Shown here: one piece after another, positions 1 to 7,260 of the stretch
Layout: each line of letters begins with the position of its first letter
Numbering within the stretch: position 1 is the first letter of the stretch
Source: DASZTV01 sp035548125
GTDB lineage: Bacteria; Actinomycetota; Actinomycetes; JAFAQI01
DNA length: 37,975 nucleotides
Assembly (NCBI GenBank): GCA_035548125.1
Contig: DASZTV010000030.1
Span: forward strand, 1-37,975
Reading direction: 5' to 3'
Program-made: the position numbers and the translations under genes
The notes under the pieces: model-generated
Seen by the model: only the letters and a program-made list of their open reading frames with translations
The model's database searches: none
Told to the model about the DNA's origin: nothing

Positions 1-645
1 ATCGACACCGTCGTGCTCCACGGCAGAGCATCAGGCACCGCCACCGTCAGCTACGACAACCCGGCAGGGGTCGTATCCGGTGCCGACACCGTCATCTACA
101 ACGACTACTCCGACAACGGCCGTGACGTGGTCAACGGGACAACCTCGTTGGTCAACCCGACCATCCTGACCGGACCGATCCACCTGAGCTCGCACCTCAC
201 CATGACCGGCGACAACACCGGATCCTCCGATGTCGACCTGACCTACACCGGGATCGACACGGGGCAGGTCAAGGTGACCGGGACCGCGAGCGACAGCTAC
301 GACGGAACCACCATCTCCGGTGTTCCGCACGTGCCGGCGCACTGCCCGAGCAGCCTTCCAAGAAAGCCGGTCACCACGATCAAGGCGCGGCGTGTGACCC
401 GCCACGGACATGAGTACGTGCTCGCCCACGTGACCGGTCGTATTGCAGGCGACGGCACCAACGAAGCAACGACCGAGATCGCCCCCGTCATCGACGCCAC
501 CGTACGCATCGACAGGGCTACCGCTCACACCAATCGCCACGGTGTCGCGCTAGTCCGCATCCCTGCGCACCTGCACGGACGTCACAAGGTGACGATGACC
601 GCAGGAGACACCCTCCGCACCGCCCAGACATCGGTGACGGTGTGA
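1..645 (+). CDS. C-terminal end of a secreted or surface protein (partial)
   Basis: The reading frame is open from the first base, so this is the 3' end of a gene that starts outside the window; the stop is TGA at 643-645. The visible 214 residues are rich in Thr, Ser, Gly, Asp and Val in alternating patterns (for example TVSYDNPAG, HLTMTGDNTG, VDLTYTG), as in beta-sandwich repeats of exported actinobacterial proteins. The last part (about residues 160-210) looks like an Ig-like or transthyretin-like domain, with phrases such as ATVRIDRATAHTNRHG and ATP-free basic stretches. No catalytic motif is visible. It lies outside the ICE, and its role is unknown. I am fairly sure it is coding and unsure of the family. 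Confidence 0.7.
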   Translation: MDTVVLHGRASGTATVSYDNPAGVVSGADTVIYNDYSDNGRDVVNGTTSLVNPTILTGPIHLSSHLTMTGDNTGSSDVDLTYTGIDTGQVKVTGTASDSYDGTTISGVPHVPAHCPSSLPRKPVTTIKARRVTRHGHEYVLAHVTGRIAGDGTNEATTEIAPVIDATVRIDRATAHTNRHGVALVRIPAHLHGRHKVTMTAGDTLRTAQTSVTV

Positions 646-964
646 GCACGCGATGCGCTGGCGCGGCGGCGCATCGCACGTCCAGCCCAGGACAACCACA
701 TCGATGGCGTCGAATAGCGCCGGTCTTGTCGTTACGGCTTGCTAGATCAGCACGCTCAAGATCGTCCCGGCCACGGACGTAAACCGACATCTCACTATTC
801 CGGATCGTCTGCGCCACGCCGGATAGACACGACAGGTCACCGACTGAGATGCCCGTCCCTACAACACGGCAGCAGCCTGAACACTCGCGATATCAGCACG
901 TAGCACTTGGCATGTACTCCTTTCAGAACTGGCACTACCGAACGATGGGCGTAGTCCAGCGCTC
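646..964. other. Intergenic gap with no recognised gene
   Basis: About 320 bases between the exported protein end and the CHAT gene. I see no convincing coding frame, hairpin terminator or RNA gene. Short minus-strand frames here are arginine- and cysteine-rich and read like shadows. Confidence 0.5.
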
Positions 965-3178
965 GTGACGGCCCTCGCTGACTTGTGGCACACACTCGTG
1001 GAGAGGCCAAGAACCGGCGAGGATGTCGGCGTGACAGACGGCGGACCGAAGAAGCTACGACCCTTGTACGTCGTGGCCTTCGAGTCGACCTCGTCGCCAG
1101 TACCGGGCGCGGGATCTCTGCCGGTGCTGCCTCTCCTCGCTGGCTCGGCACTCGCCGACGGCACCGCGCCGCATCTGCTGGACCGTGACCTTGTCGAGGT
1201 GCTGCCTGCACTCTGGTACTGCCTGCAGCTTCCTCGGACATACATGGACGTCACCGATTGGCCGTCGGCGGGTGCTCTACTCCTGAGCCACTGGCTCAGC
1301 ATCGGGCATGCGATTCTGCCCGTGCCCGTCTACCACTTCGGCATCGTCGAGAACATCGCCCAATATCAGAAGGCGCTTGTGTTCTGCCCAGACCGGTTCC
1401 TCGACGAACTCACCGGCCCGTCGGTTGCCGCGGGTTTCATGGCGGCGCCTGTGGCGTTTTCGGCGCTCTCGGACGCGTCACTGCCTGTGCACTGGGCCGC
1501 CGTTTGCGACGCCTACGGCGTGCCGGTCCCCGACGACGTGCCGACAGCTCTGGTGCGGCGTCTCGACCTTGCCGGCGTAAGCATCCCGCGCAGTCAGATC
1601 CGACGGGCTCTTGGCTTGCCTGCTGGCGCGATCGTGGGACCTGAAGACCTGAGTTCTGCTGCATTCGACGTCTGGACGCAGCGTGCACACCTGGAGGCCC
1701 TTGTTGATCTTGGGCCGGACGATGTCGGTCAGATCGAGCTGACATCCGCCGAGGTTGTGGCCTACATGGCTAAGGCCAGGTTCAACTTGACGCTAACTTT
1801 GCCTGGCGTCGCGCCGCGATATGCCCGCCGTGCCTATACGCCGGAACAGATCGCTGCATTTGGCGCCTTCCCACAGTTCGACCCGACGGACGTCTGGACG
1901 CCGACCCCGCCGGCATCCGATGCGGCGGCAGAACGGGCTGCGCTCGAGTTCGTTGCTACGCACGCGGCGGTCGCTTCGGGCGCCCTGGCTCTGACCATGC
2001 CGCAGGTCCCGCCGGAGGCATGGACTCAACTGCACATGCTCGAACGTCATCTCGCCGAGTCCGAGGGCGGCAAACCGTGGAAGGTCGCCCAGCTCTTAGG
2101 ACGCCTCGACGCGGCCTGTGCCCCTTTGTGGTCTGAGCTGGTCGTTGACAGCCTGCGCGGCGCTTCCTCGGTGCGGGTGGTCGGTAACTTCCCGCTTGGT
2201 CTGCTGACCCCACCAGGTCACAGTGTTCCGCTCGCGGGTCTTGTGCCGGTCGTGCAGCTGCCCGCCACCCCGCTGACTCGTGCGGTAGAGCTCGAGCTTG
2301 ACGACTCGCAGAGCGTCGATTTCTCGGCCGGGGTGCGGGTGCTGGTCGCTGAATGCATTCCTCCGGACGACCCAGTCGGGAGCATGTCCTTCGACGCGAT
2401 GACCCAGGCGGCTGCATTGCTGACGGAGACCGGCAGCAAGGTTGTCGTCGAGGTGGTGCAAACCGGATCGGTTGAGGCAGTACGGTCGGCAGTCGCCGAG
2501 CATCAACCGCAGATCCTGATGATCTCGGCCCACGGCTACTACCCGGATGACGGTTCGGTCTCAGGACTCGTCATCGGCGAAGGGCTCACCCTGGGAGCGG
2601 ATCTCGGGCCGATGCCGCCAGTGGTGCTCCTCAGTGCCTGCAATACAGCCGTCCGCGGTGATGGCGGACCTACCGTCACCGACCTGCTGCGCAAACAGGG
2701 CGCGTACGCCGTCCTCGGTGCCCAAGTACCAGTGAACGTCTTCCAGAACGCACTCCTGATGGGTCGGCTCCTGGTCAATCTCAGCGAGTTGTATGCAGGT
2801 CGGGTCGTTGCCGAGTCGCTACTCGAGCTCTGGCACCACGTCCAATCGACGCAGCTGATCAACGACATCCTGGCCTCGAACAGGAAGCTCCATGCGTGGT
2901 CCATGACGCCGAAGCGTGGACTCGACGCACCGCTGATCGAGTTCATGTTGGGCATCGGCGATCAGGTCCCGCTTCATCGAGCGACGATGTATCAGGACAC
3001 GCTTGCCAGGCTGCTGTATGTCGCCGAGCAGATGGGTGACCTCGAACGGGTCCGAGCGTGGCTGCCCAGGCGCTTCGTTCCCGAGACTGCGTTCTACCAG
3101 CTCGTCGGGGAGCCGGAACGGGTGATGTTCGCGCCACCGCCGGCCTCGATACTCGCCGACGAGCCCTACCCCGTTTGA
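965..3178 (+). CDS. CHAT-domain cysteine protease, chromosomal side
   Basis: A protein of up to 737 residues with a CHAT (caspase-like, HetF-associated with TPR) peptidase domain in its last third. The catalytic dyad is visible: His523 in ILMISAHGYY and Cys559 in VVLLSACNTA, each at the end of a hydrophobic strand, followed by the usual GA.AVLGAQ.P strand near 579-590. Residues 1-450 are mostly helical with no named domain I can recognise. CHAT proteases act in cytosolic signalling and effector pathways, cutting a partner once activated. The GTG at 965 has no clear ribosome site; an in-frame GTG at 1031 sits behind CGAGGA and may be the true start, giving 715 residues. It stands alone, left of the att site, so it is probably chromosomal or belongs to an older island. 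The class is clear; the substrate is unknown. Confidence 0.85.
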   Translation: MTALADLWHTLVERPRTGEDVGVTDGGPKKLRPLYVVAFESTSSPVPGAGSLPVLPLLAGSALADGTAPHLLDRDLVEVLPALWYCLQLPRTYMDVTDWPSAGALLLSHWLSIGHAILPVPVYHFGIVENIAQYQKALVFCPDRFLDELTGPSVAAGFMAAPVAFSALSDASLPVHWAAVCDAYGVPVPDDVPTALVRRLDLAGVSIPRSQIRRALGLPAGAIVGPEDLSSAAFDVWTQRAHLEALVDLGPDDVGQIELTSAEVVAYMAKARFNLTLTLPGVAPRYARRAYTPEQIAAFGAFPQFDPTDVWTPTPPASDAAAERAALEFVATHAAVASGALALTMPQVPPEAWTQLHMLERHLAESEGGKPWKVAQLLGRLDAACAPLWSELVVDSLRGASSVRVVGNFPLGLLTPPGHSVPLAGLVPVVQLPATPLTRAVELELDDSQSVDFSAGVRVLVAECIPPDDPVGSMSFDAMTQAAALLTETGSKVVVEVVQTGSVEAVRSAVAEHQPQILMISAHGYYPDDGSVSGLVIGEGLTLGADLGPMPPVVLLSACNTAVRGDGGPTVTDLLRKQGAYAVLGAQVPVNVFQNALLMGRLLVNLSELYAGRVVAESLLELWHHVQSTQLINDILASNRKLHAWSMTPKRGLDAPLIEFMLGIGDQVPLHRATMYQDTLARLLYVAEQMGDLERVRAWLPRRFVPETAFYQLVGEPERVMFAPPPASILADEPYPV

Positions 3179-3498
3179 TGCCGGCCTCAGAGTGGACTCG
3201 AACATCCAGAGGAACTCACCGAACTCCGTGCGACGGGCTGGAGGGGCGCCCCGCCGCGGTGTAATCCGGGGCTCTCGTCGGCGCCGCGTTAGCCACATGG
3301 CTATCTCCGAGTTCGCAAGTCACTTGATCAGTGACCGACCAGACCTTGCCACCGCCTCAGGTCCTGCAGTGGTACTCGAGAGCCCCGAGGCCGGACGATT
3401 GCGGCGGTTCCAGGCCTGCTCCAGCGGGTGCGCATCAATGTGCCGAACGCTCCGGGAGCAACAGAAAGCAAAACGAGAGCAAAATGACTTCGTGAAGC
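3179..3498. other. Intergenic gap before the tRNA terminator
   Basis: About 320 bases between the CHAT stop and a strong hairpin. A plus-strand frame from 3192 exists, but its composition is arbitrary and it has no ribosome site. I see nothing functional here. Confidence 0.4.
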
Positions 3499-3531
3499 GT
3501 CAGGGCCACGATCCTTGATCGTGGCCCTGAC
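3499..3531. terminator. Perfect 15-bp hairpin beside the tRNA fragment
   Basis: The arms 3499-3513 and 3517-3531 are perfect inverted repeats around a 3-base CTT loop. It lies just downstream of the tRNA-Met 3' end on the minus strand, so it is probably the native terminator of that tRNA. It could also end the CHAT transcript from the left. No long T-run follows on either strand. Confidence 0.7.
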
Positions 3532-3546
3532 CTGCATCTTCTCTAG

Positions 3547-3593
3547 TAGCGGGGGCAGGATTTGAACCTGCGACCTCTGGGTTATGAGCCCAA
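3547..3593 (-). other. att site: 3' half of a tRNA-Met(CAU) gene
   Basis: Read on the minus strand, this is an anticodon arm with loop CTCATAA (CAU anticodon), a variable loop, a T arm with GTTCAAATC and stem GCAGG/CCTGC, and the acceptor 3' strand CCCCGCT plus discriminator A. The D arm and 5' acceptor strand are absent: to the right of about 3593 the sequence turns into unrelated DNA. This is the usual footprint of a tyrosine-integrase element that used the 3' end of a tRNA gene as attB. Because the 5' half must lie to the right on the minus strand, the ICE extends rightward and the restored tRNA is outside the window. The exact length of the crossover core cannot be told from one copy. Confidence 0.85.
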
Positions 3594-3762
3594 TCCACAG
3601 CTTCTGATTGGATCTTGTCTTACCGCTCGGCATTGCCGAAAATCGTTGTACTGCAACGGTTTCTTCGTCCCTTCTGGTAGCTCCCCGTACCCCGCCGTAC
3701 CCCGAAGTTCACGGACGAGTGACGGACGAGCAACGGGCGGGCGATGTCGGACGGATGAGCGC

Positions 3763-4920
3763 ATGGCGTTTGCAAAGAGGCGGGTCGGTAGAAGCGGCCG
3801 GGTCAACTACACCGCGATCTACCTTGACCCGAGTGGTCGAGAGAGATCCGCCGGGACATTCGAGGGCAAGCGCGACGCCGAACGGGCGGCACGTCGCGCC
3901 GAAGGCACGGTGGAGTCCGACGAATGGATCGATCCGACCGACGGCAAGATTACGTTCGAGCGTTACGTCGAGGACTACTGGTGGCCTAGCAGGCAACTGG
4001 AGGTCAGCACGCGCGCCGCCTACCGTTCCTACCTCGACAAGCACTTCATTCCGTACTTCGGCGCGCGGCCGATGGCGACGATCACAACCACGGCGATCGA
4101 GGCTTGGATCGCCCAGGCAACTGCCGATGGGCTGTCCGCCGCCTCCGTGCGGAAGTACCACTCGATGCTCAAGACCATCTTCAAGCGGGCGATCCGTGAC
4201 CGGGTTATAAGTCACAACCCGTGCGCGGAGACCGAACTGCCGAAGACGGTCGGGCAGCCCCGCACGATCCTCAGCCCTGCTGACTTCGACCGGCTACTCG
4301 CCGAGATCCCGGATCGTTGGCGGCTGCTCGTTCTTCTCGATGTTGAGACAGGGCTTCGCTGGGGCGAGCTCGTAGCGCTTCGGCCGCGTCACATCGACTT
4401 CCTGCGTCGACTCATCTTCGTGCGAGAGGTCGTCGTCGAGGTCTCCAAGAAGATGAGCCCTACCGGCGAGCGCATCATCTTCAAGGGTTATCCCAAAGAT
4501 GACGAACACCGCGTCATCAAGGTTGGTCAACCGCTGGTGGATCTCATCAGCGCGCACATCGCCGAGCACGGACTTTCCCGTGACGACTTGCTCTTCTCGT
4601 CGTCGCGTCGCTCGGGCACGACGCCTGTCTCGCGCAACACCTTCCGCACGAGGGTCTGGGTCCCTGCCGTTGAGCGAGCAAGTATTGGCTTTCACGTGCG
4701 GGTGCACGATCTGCGCCACGCGCATGCCTCGTGGCTCTTGGCCGGCGGTGCCGATCTCCGGACGGTCATGGCCCGGATGGGGCATTCTCACGTGACAACT
4801 ACCCAGCGATATCTGCACGTACTGCCCGACGCGGACGATCACGCGCTTGCCGCCTTCGAACGGGTCCGAAACGGCACGGGGCCGCGAGGCGTTAGGCAAC
4901 GGGAGGTGAGGCCTCGCTAA
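3763..4920 (+). CDS. int: Tyrosine recombinase integrase of the ICE
   Basis: A 385-residue phage-type integrase that joins the element to the tRNA-Met site. Residues 1-55 form an AP2-like arm-binding N-terminus, about 65-150 the SAM-like core-binding domain (YVEDYWWPSR...), and about 165-360 the catalytic domain. The active-site set is complete: Arg199 in TGLRWGEL, a beta-hairpin Lys near 245, His315 and Arg318 in HDLRHAHASW, His341 in MGHSHVTT, and the nucleophile Tyr350 in QRYLH. I chose the ATG at 3763; the open frame runs back to 3562, but that part is only a translation of the tRNA half (NLRPLGYE) and is not real protein. Its position 170 bases from the att site is normal for an ICE. All key residues are intact, so it should be active. 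Confidence 0.95.
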   Translation: MAFAKRRVGRSGRVNYTAIYLDPSGRERSAGTFEGKRDAERAARRAEGTVESDEWIDPTDGKITFERYVEDYWWPSRQLEVSTRAAYRSYLDKHFIPYFGARPMATITTTAIEAWIAQATADGLSAASVRKYHSMLKTIFKRAIRDRVISHNPCAETELPKTVGQPRTILSPADFDRLLAEIPDRWRLLVLLDVETGLRWGELVALRPRHIDFLRRLIFVREVVVEVSKKMSPTGERIIFKGYPKDDEHRVIKVGQPLVDLISAHIAEHGLSRDDLLFSSSRRSGTTPVSRNTFRTRVWVPAVERASIGFHVRVHDLRHAHASWLLAGGADLRTVMARMGHSHVTTTQRYLHVLPDADDHALAAFERVRNGTGPRGVRQREVRPR

Positions 4921-4930
4921 GCAGAACCGA

Positions 4931-5128
4931 CTACTCTCGTCCACCCGCACGCGCGTGCTCCACCCCTAGCAATGCCGTCACATGAGCTCGTGGAACTAGA
5001 AGTCGCCGACCGATCCGGATTGCGGGAAGCTGCCCGCTCCGAACTGCCCGGAACGCGGAGTTGCGAGATATGCCGAGCAAACGCGCGGCCTCATCGACTG
5101 TCATCGTGAGGCACTCAGGGTCGGGCAT
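4931..5128 (-). CDS. xis: Excisionase-type helix-turn-helix protein
   Basis: A 65-residue protein whose core MTVDEAARLLGISRNS is the winged helix-turn-helix of the MerR/excisionase DNA-binding family (recognition helix about residues 20-30, then VRSGQLPAIRIGRRLLVP, the wing). Such proteins bind attachment-site DNA and turn integrase toward excision, and some also regulate transcription. I start it at the ATG at 5128 (MPDPECLT...), with GAGAGTGG just upstream; an inner ATG at 5104 is possible. It converges with int, ending 11 bases past the int stop. A small ORF overlaps its start by 14 bases, suggesting coupled translation from the promoter near 5310. Confidence 0.85.
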   Translation of the reverse strand: MPDPECLTMTVDEAARLLGISRNSAFRAVRSGQLPAIRIGRRLLVPRAHVTALLGVEHARAGGRE

Positions 5129-5282
5129 GCCGCACCACTCTCGCGAACGGCTCGGTGACCGTCGCCCACGCGCGACGGCTCGGCAGCCAAGGTGAGGGCG
5201 ATGACTCAGCGGCAATCCTGCACGGGGGGTGCCATCGCAAGACGCGATCAGCTAGCCGGCCGTCCTTATCGGGTTGATCCAC
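5115..5282 (-). CDS. Small 55-aa ORF coupled to the excisionase gene
   Basis: A GTG-started frame preceded by AGGAG at 7-base spacing, ending with TGA inside the start region of the excisionase gene (14-base overlap). The peptide begins MDQPDKDGRLADRVLRW and is rich in Arg, Pro and Trp, with no motif that I can name. Evidence for coding is the strong ribosome site, the coupling, and the start lying about 55 bases from the repeat array, as for the transfer operon start. It could be a leader peptide rather than a functional protein. Confidence 0.45.
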   Translation of the reverse strand: MDQPDKDGRLADRVLRWHPPCRIAAESSPSPWLPSRRAWATVTEPFARVVRHARP

Positions 5283-5307
5283 GCGGCCGCTCCTATCTGC
5301 GGGGTGG

Positions 5308-5313
5308 GTAATC
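5308..5313 (-). promoter_or_regulatory. Probable -10 element (GATTAC) of the excisionase operon
   Basis: Reads GATTAC on the minus strand. It lies 26 bases downstream of the last C5 block of the repeat array and about 26 bases upstream of the small ORF start. A matching CATTAC lies at nearly the same place before the transfer operon. No standard -35 is visible, which fits activator dependence through the array. Confidence 0.45.
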
Positions 5314-5336
5314 GTCGGCGAATCACAGCGGGAAGG

Positions 5337-5368
5337 AACCCCCGGACCGTCCCCCGGGAGGTCCCCCG
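5337..5368 (-). promoter_or_regulatory. Three-copy 12-bp-spaced operator array, copy A
   Basis: On the plus strand, three 8-bp units (AACCCCCG, GTCCCCCG, GTCCCCCG) start at 5337, 5349 and 5361, each followed by a 4-base spacer, so the period is exactly 12 bp. On the minus strand, where the downstream genes lie, the unit reads CGGGGGAC. A second array with the same unit and period stands before the transfer operon at 37110. Direct repeats slightly over one helical turn apart suit a protein that binds as stacked subunits on one face. The binding protein is unknown. Confidence 0.65.
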
Positions 5369-5835
5369 ACCGAGCGGCGGCCCACGGCGGTCAGCGAGCA
5401 TCGTGCGGGGGGTTGGGCACGGGCGAGGCGACGCGGACCGCTCGGCCTACCGCCGCCGCGACCTTGCTGGATGGTTGTCGCCGCGTCTACGGAGGAGCGC
5501 GTCGGCCCTAGTTGTACTGGGCGTGGATGCACGCGGGAGCGGTGGCGACTAAGGCGATTCAGTGGCAGGAGACCCGGCACCGCTGCAACTGAGAGATCGT
5601 CGTCGCCGACCAGTCGCGGAGCTACTTGCGAGCAGCGACTCGAACGACCGAAAGGCCCAGCTCGGTTGAACCCGAGAACTCGAGTAGGGAGATGTCTTTA
5701 CAACCGGCTACTCATCGTGTCGGCGTCGAGCTCACAGTGGCCGTGTTCCCCGAAGGAGGGTCGTGGCGGCCCTTCATCGGCGCCACGCAGCAAGTTCGCG
5801 GGACACACCAACGGCGGCGCCTGAACCGGCCGGGA
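5369..5835. other. Gap with no supported gene
   Basis: About 470 bases. Frames on both strands are low-complexity Arg/Gly/Ser-rich and lack ribosome sites. It may hold further integrase or excisionase arm sites, but I cannot point to any. Confidence 0.4.
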
Positions 5836-6210
5836 CTATGACTCGAGCGCGGAAGGCCCCGCCGGGTCGGCGGAACGATTCGCCTGTAGCCGGCCCATGA
5901 TCTGGCCAACGAGACTCTGCTGGGCGACAGCAGCACGCTCTGCAGCGGCAGCGAACCGCGCCGGGTAGTCCGAGATGTTGTGGACCAGCCAGCGTCGCGA
6001 ACCCGCCAGGTGATCGGTCTTGTAGGCGCTCGCCAGTTGGCGACCCTGCCGAAAACCCAAACTGCTCTGCACCTCGTCGTGGACGGACCCCACGGCCTGC
6101 CACCCCAATGCCTCGACAGCGTCATCGCCGGTGAGTGCCCCAGTCGTCCGGAGCGCACGATCGACGGCTGTGAGTTCATCGTTGCTTGCCACGGAGGCGA
6201 AACGAATCAT
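5836..6210 (-). CDS. Unknown 124-aa protein coupled to the AlkB-like gene
   Basis: The ATG at 6210 overlaps the stop of the AlkB-like gene by 4 bases (ATGA), so the two form one unit. The protein (MIRFASVASNDELTAVDRALR...) looks helical, with an Ala/Arg-rich middle (YPARFAAAAERAAVAQQ), and has no membrane segment or signal peptide. I do not recognise the family. Its frame is intact although its upstream partner is broken, so it may now be poorly translated through loss of coupling. Confidence 0.6.
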   Translation of the reverse strand: MIRFASVASNDELTAVDRALRTTGALTGDDAVEALGWQAVGSVHDEVQSSLGFRQGRQLASAYKTDHLAGSRRWLVHNISDYPARFAAAAERAAVAQQSLVGQIMGRLQANRSADPAGPSALES

Positions 6211-6831
6211 GTCGGCACCGTACTAGACGCGGCGAGCGGATACACCGGGTCGCGAAACGCCCTCACCGTCACGGATACGCGCCGCCCGAGGTAGTGCGAC
6301 CTTCTCGGAACCGAGTGCTCCCAGCTCCGGTTCGTGTCCCACGGCGTGACAAACCCCGTGCCGTTGTGGGCTGTGACGTCGACTGTTTGACCGCGATCCT
6401 TCTGCATCGGTGTGAGGCGAAAGGTTCTCGTCTCTCCCATGGATACCGTAACGATCGGCGCCCGCCACAAGCCCTGCGATGCTGTCAGAGTGAGGCCCGA
6501 TGTAGTCGTCCTTACCGTCGTATCAGTTCACCAAGAGTCCATTGAGTTGACCGTCGACCGATTCGCGTGCCCATGTGAGTAATGGACACAGCACAACCGG
6601 AAGCTGCAGTGCGTTGTTGCGACTTCCGGTGTATTGGTAGTCGGCACCGTAGGCCTGCTGCCATCGGGGCACCGCGAGCGCACGTCCGAACATGCACACG
6701 ACGTGCCGCTCCGCTGGGTGAAGATCCCAAACCTCGGCGAAGGTTGCGTCATCCCAGACAAGATGCGGCGGTAGTTCGGACAGTAGGAGTGAGCACCCGT
6801 CAGGCAGCCAGATCTCACGTAACTGGGTCAC
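6207..6831 (-). pseudogene. Broken AlkB-like 2-oxoglutarate/Fe(II) dioxygenase
   Basis: The three parts together match the AlkB fold, which oxidatively repairs alkylated bases. The first 102 residues (GTG at 6831 behind GGAGG) include VPRWQQAYGADYQYTG and end LLVN. The frame then meets TGA at 6523-6525, but continues as YDGKDDYIGPHSDS, which holds the iron-binding HxD pair. Near 6470-6485 the frame shifts by one, and the rest reads APIVTVSMGETRTFRL, then WEHSVP (third iron ligand His) and GRRVSVTVRAF (2-oxoglutarate Arg), ending at 6207. The total of about 208 codons is the normal family length. One nonsense codon plus one frameshift make it inactive unless these are sequencing errors or recoding. 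Confidence 0.8.
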
Positions 6832-7260
6832 GACTCCTCCGCAGGACTATCGGAGATCTTGACCACTAGAAGCATGAGACTCCTCTGTCGTGACACCGAA
6901 CCGACATTCGAGCGGTAGTCGCTGCTCCTTGGAACGTCTTTGTGGCTGAGGGATTGGTCGTCGTTGATTGTTGCGATCGTCGACAGCGGCGTACCCTGAC
7001 ACGACGGCCGTCCGCGGTCAGGAGCTGGAGTTACGCCAAGCCGACGGACTCGGCCGAGCGTCGGACTGGCCCCGAACCCGGCGGCGCCGCCGATGTGGAT
7101 CGTGGCTAGTCAGTCGCGAAATCGGGCCGCCTTAGAGGCGGCGAGGTTGCCGACCATCGCGACCGCGCAGGACCTCTCGCGGGCTCAATGAAGTGGCCGG
7201 CGCACAGTCGACACAACTGGGACGGAGGATTTCCGGCCATTAGAACCTGGCGACCAGACT
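6832..7260. other. Gap with no supported gene
   Basis: About 430 bases between the AlkB-like pseudogene start and the end of the large CHAT gene. A 62-codon minus-strand frame at 7106-7294 is unconvincing. It may carry the promoter of the AlkB-like unit. I see no clear terminator for the CHAT operon. Confidence 0.4.

Noticed and set aside
31..540. 169-codon minus-strand frame opposite the exported protein end
   Set aside because: Gly/Val/Asp-rich mirror of the plus-strand gene with no ribosome site, typical shadow in GC-rich DNA.
3190..3265. tRNA-like T-loop (GTTCGAGTCC on the minus strand)
   Set aside because: The flanking T stem does not pair and no anticodon or acceptor arm can be drawn.
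3562..3762. N-terminal extension of the integrase frame (starts NLRPLGYEPN)
   Set aside because: It is the translation of the tRNA-Met half on the other strand. The real start is the ATG at 3763, where the arm-binding domain begins.
5274..5552. 92-codon plus-strand frame across the array at 5337
   Set aside because: Low-complexity Arg/Gly/Pro content, no ribosome site, and the region is better explained as promoter DNA for the minus strand.
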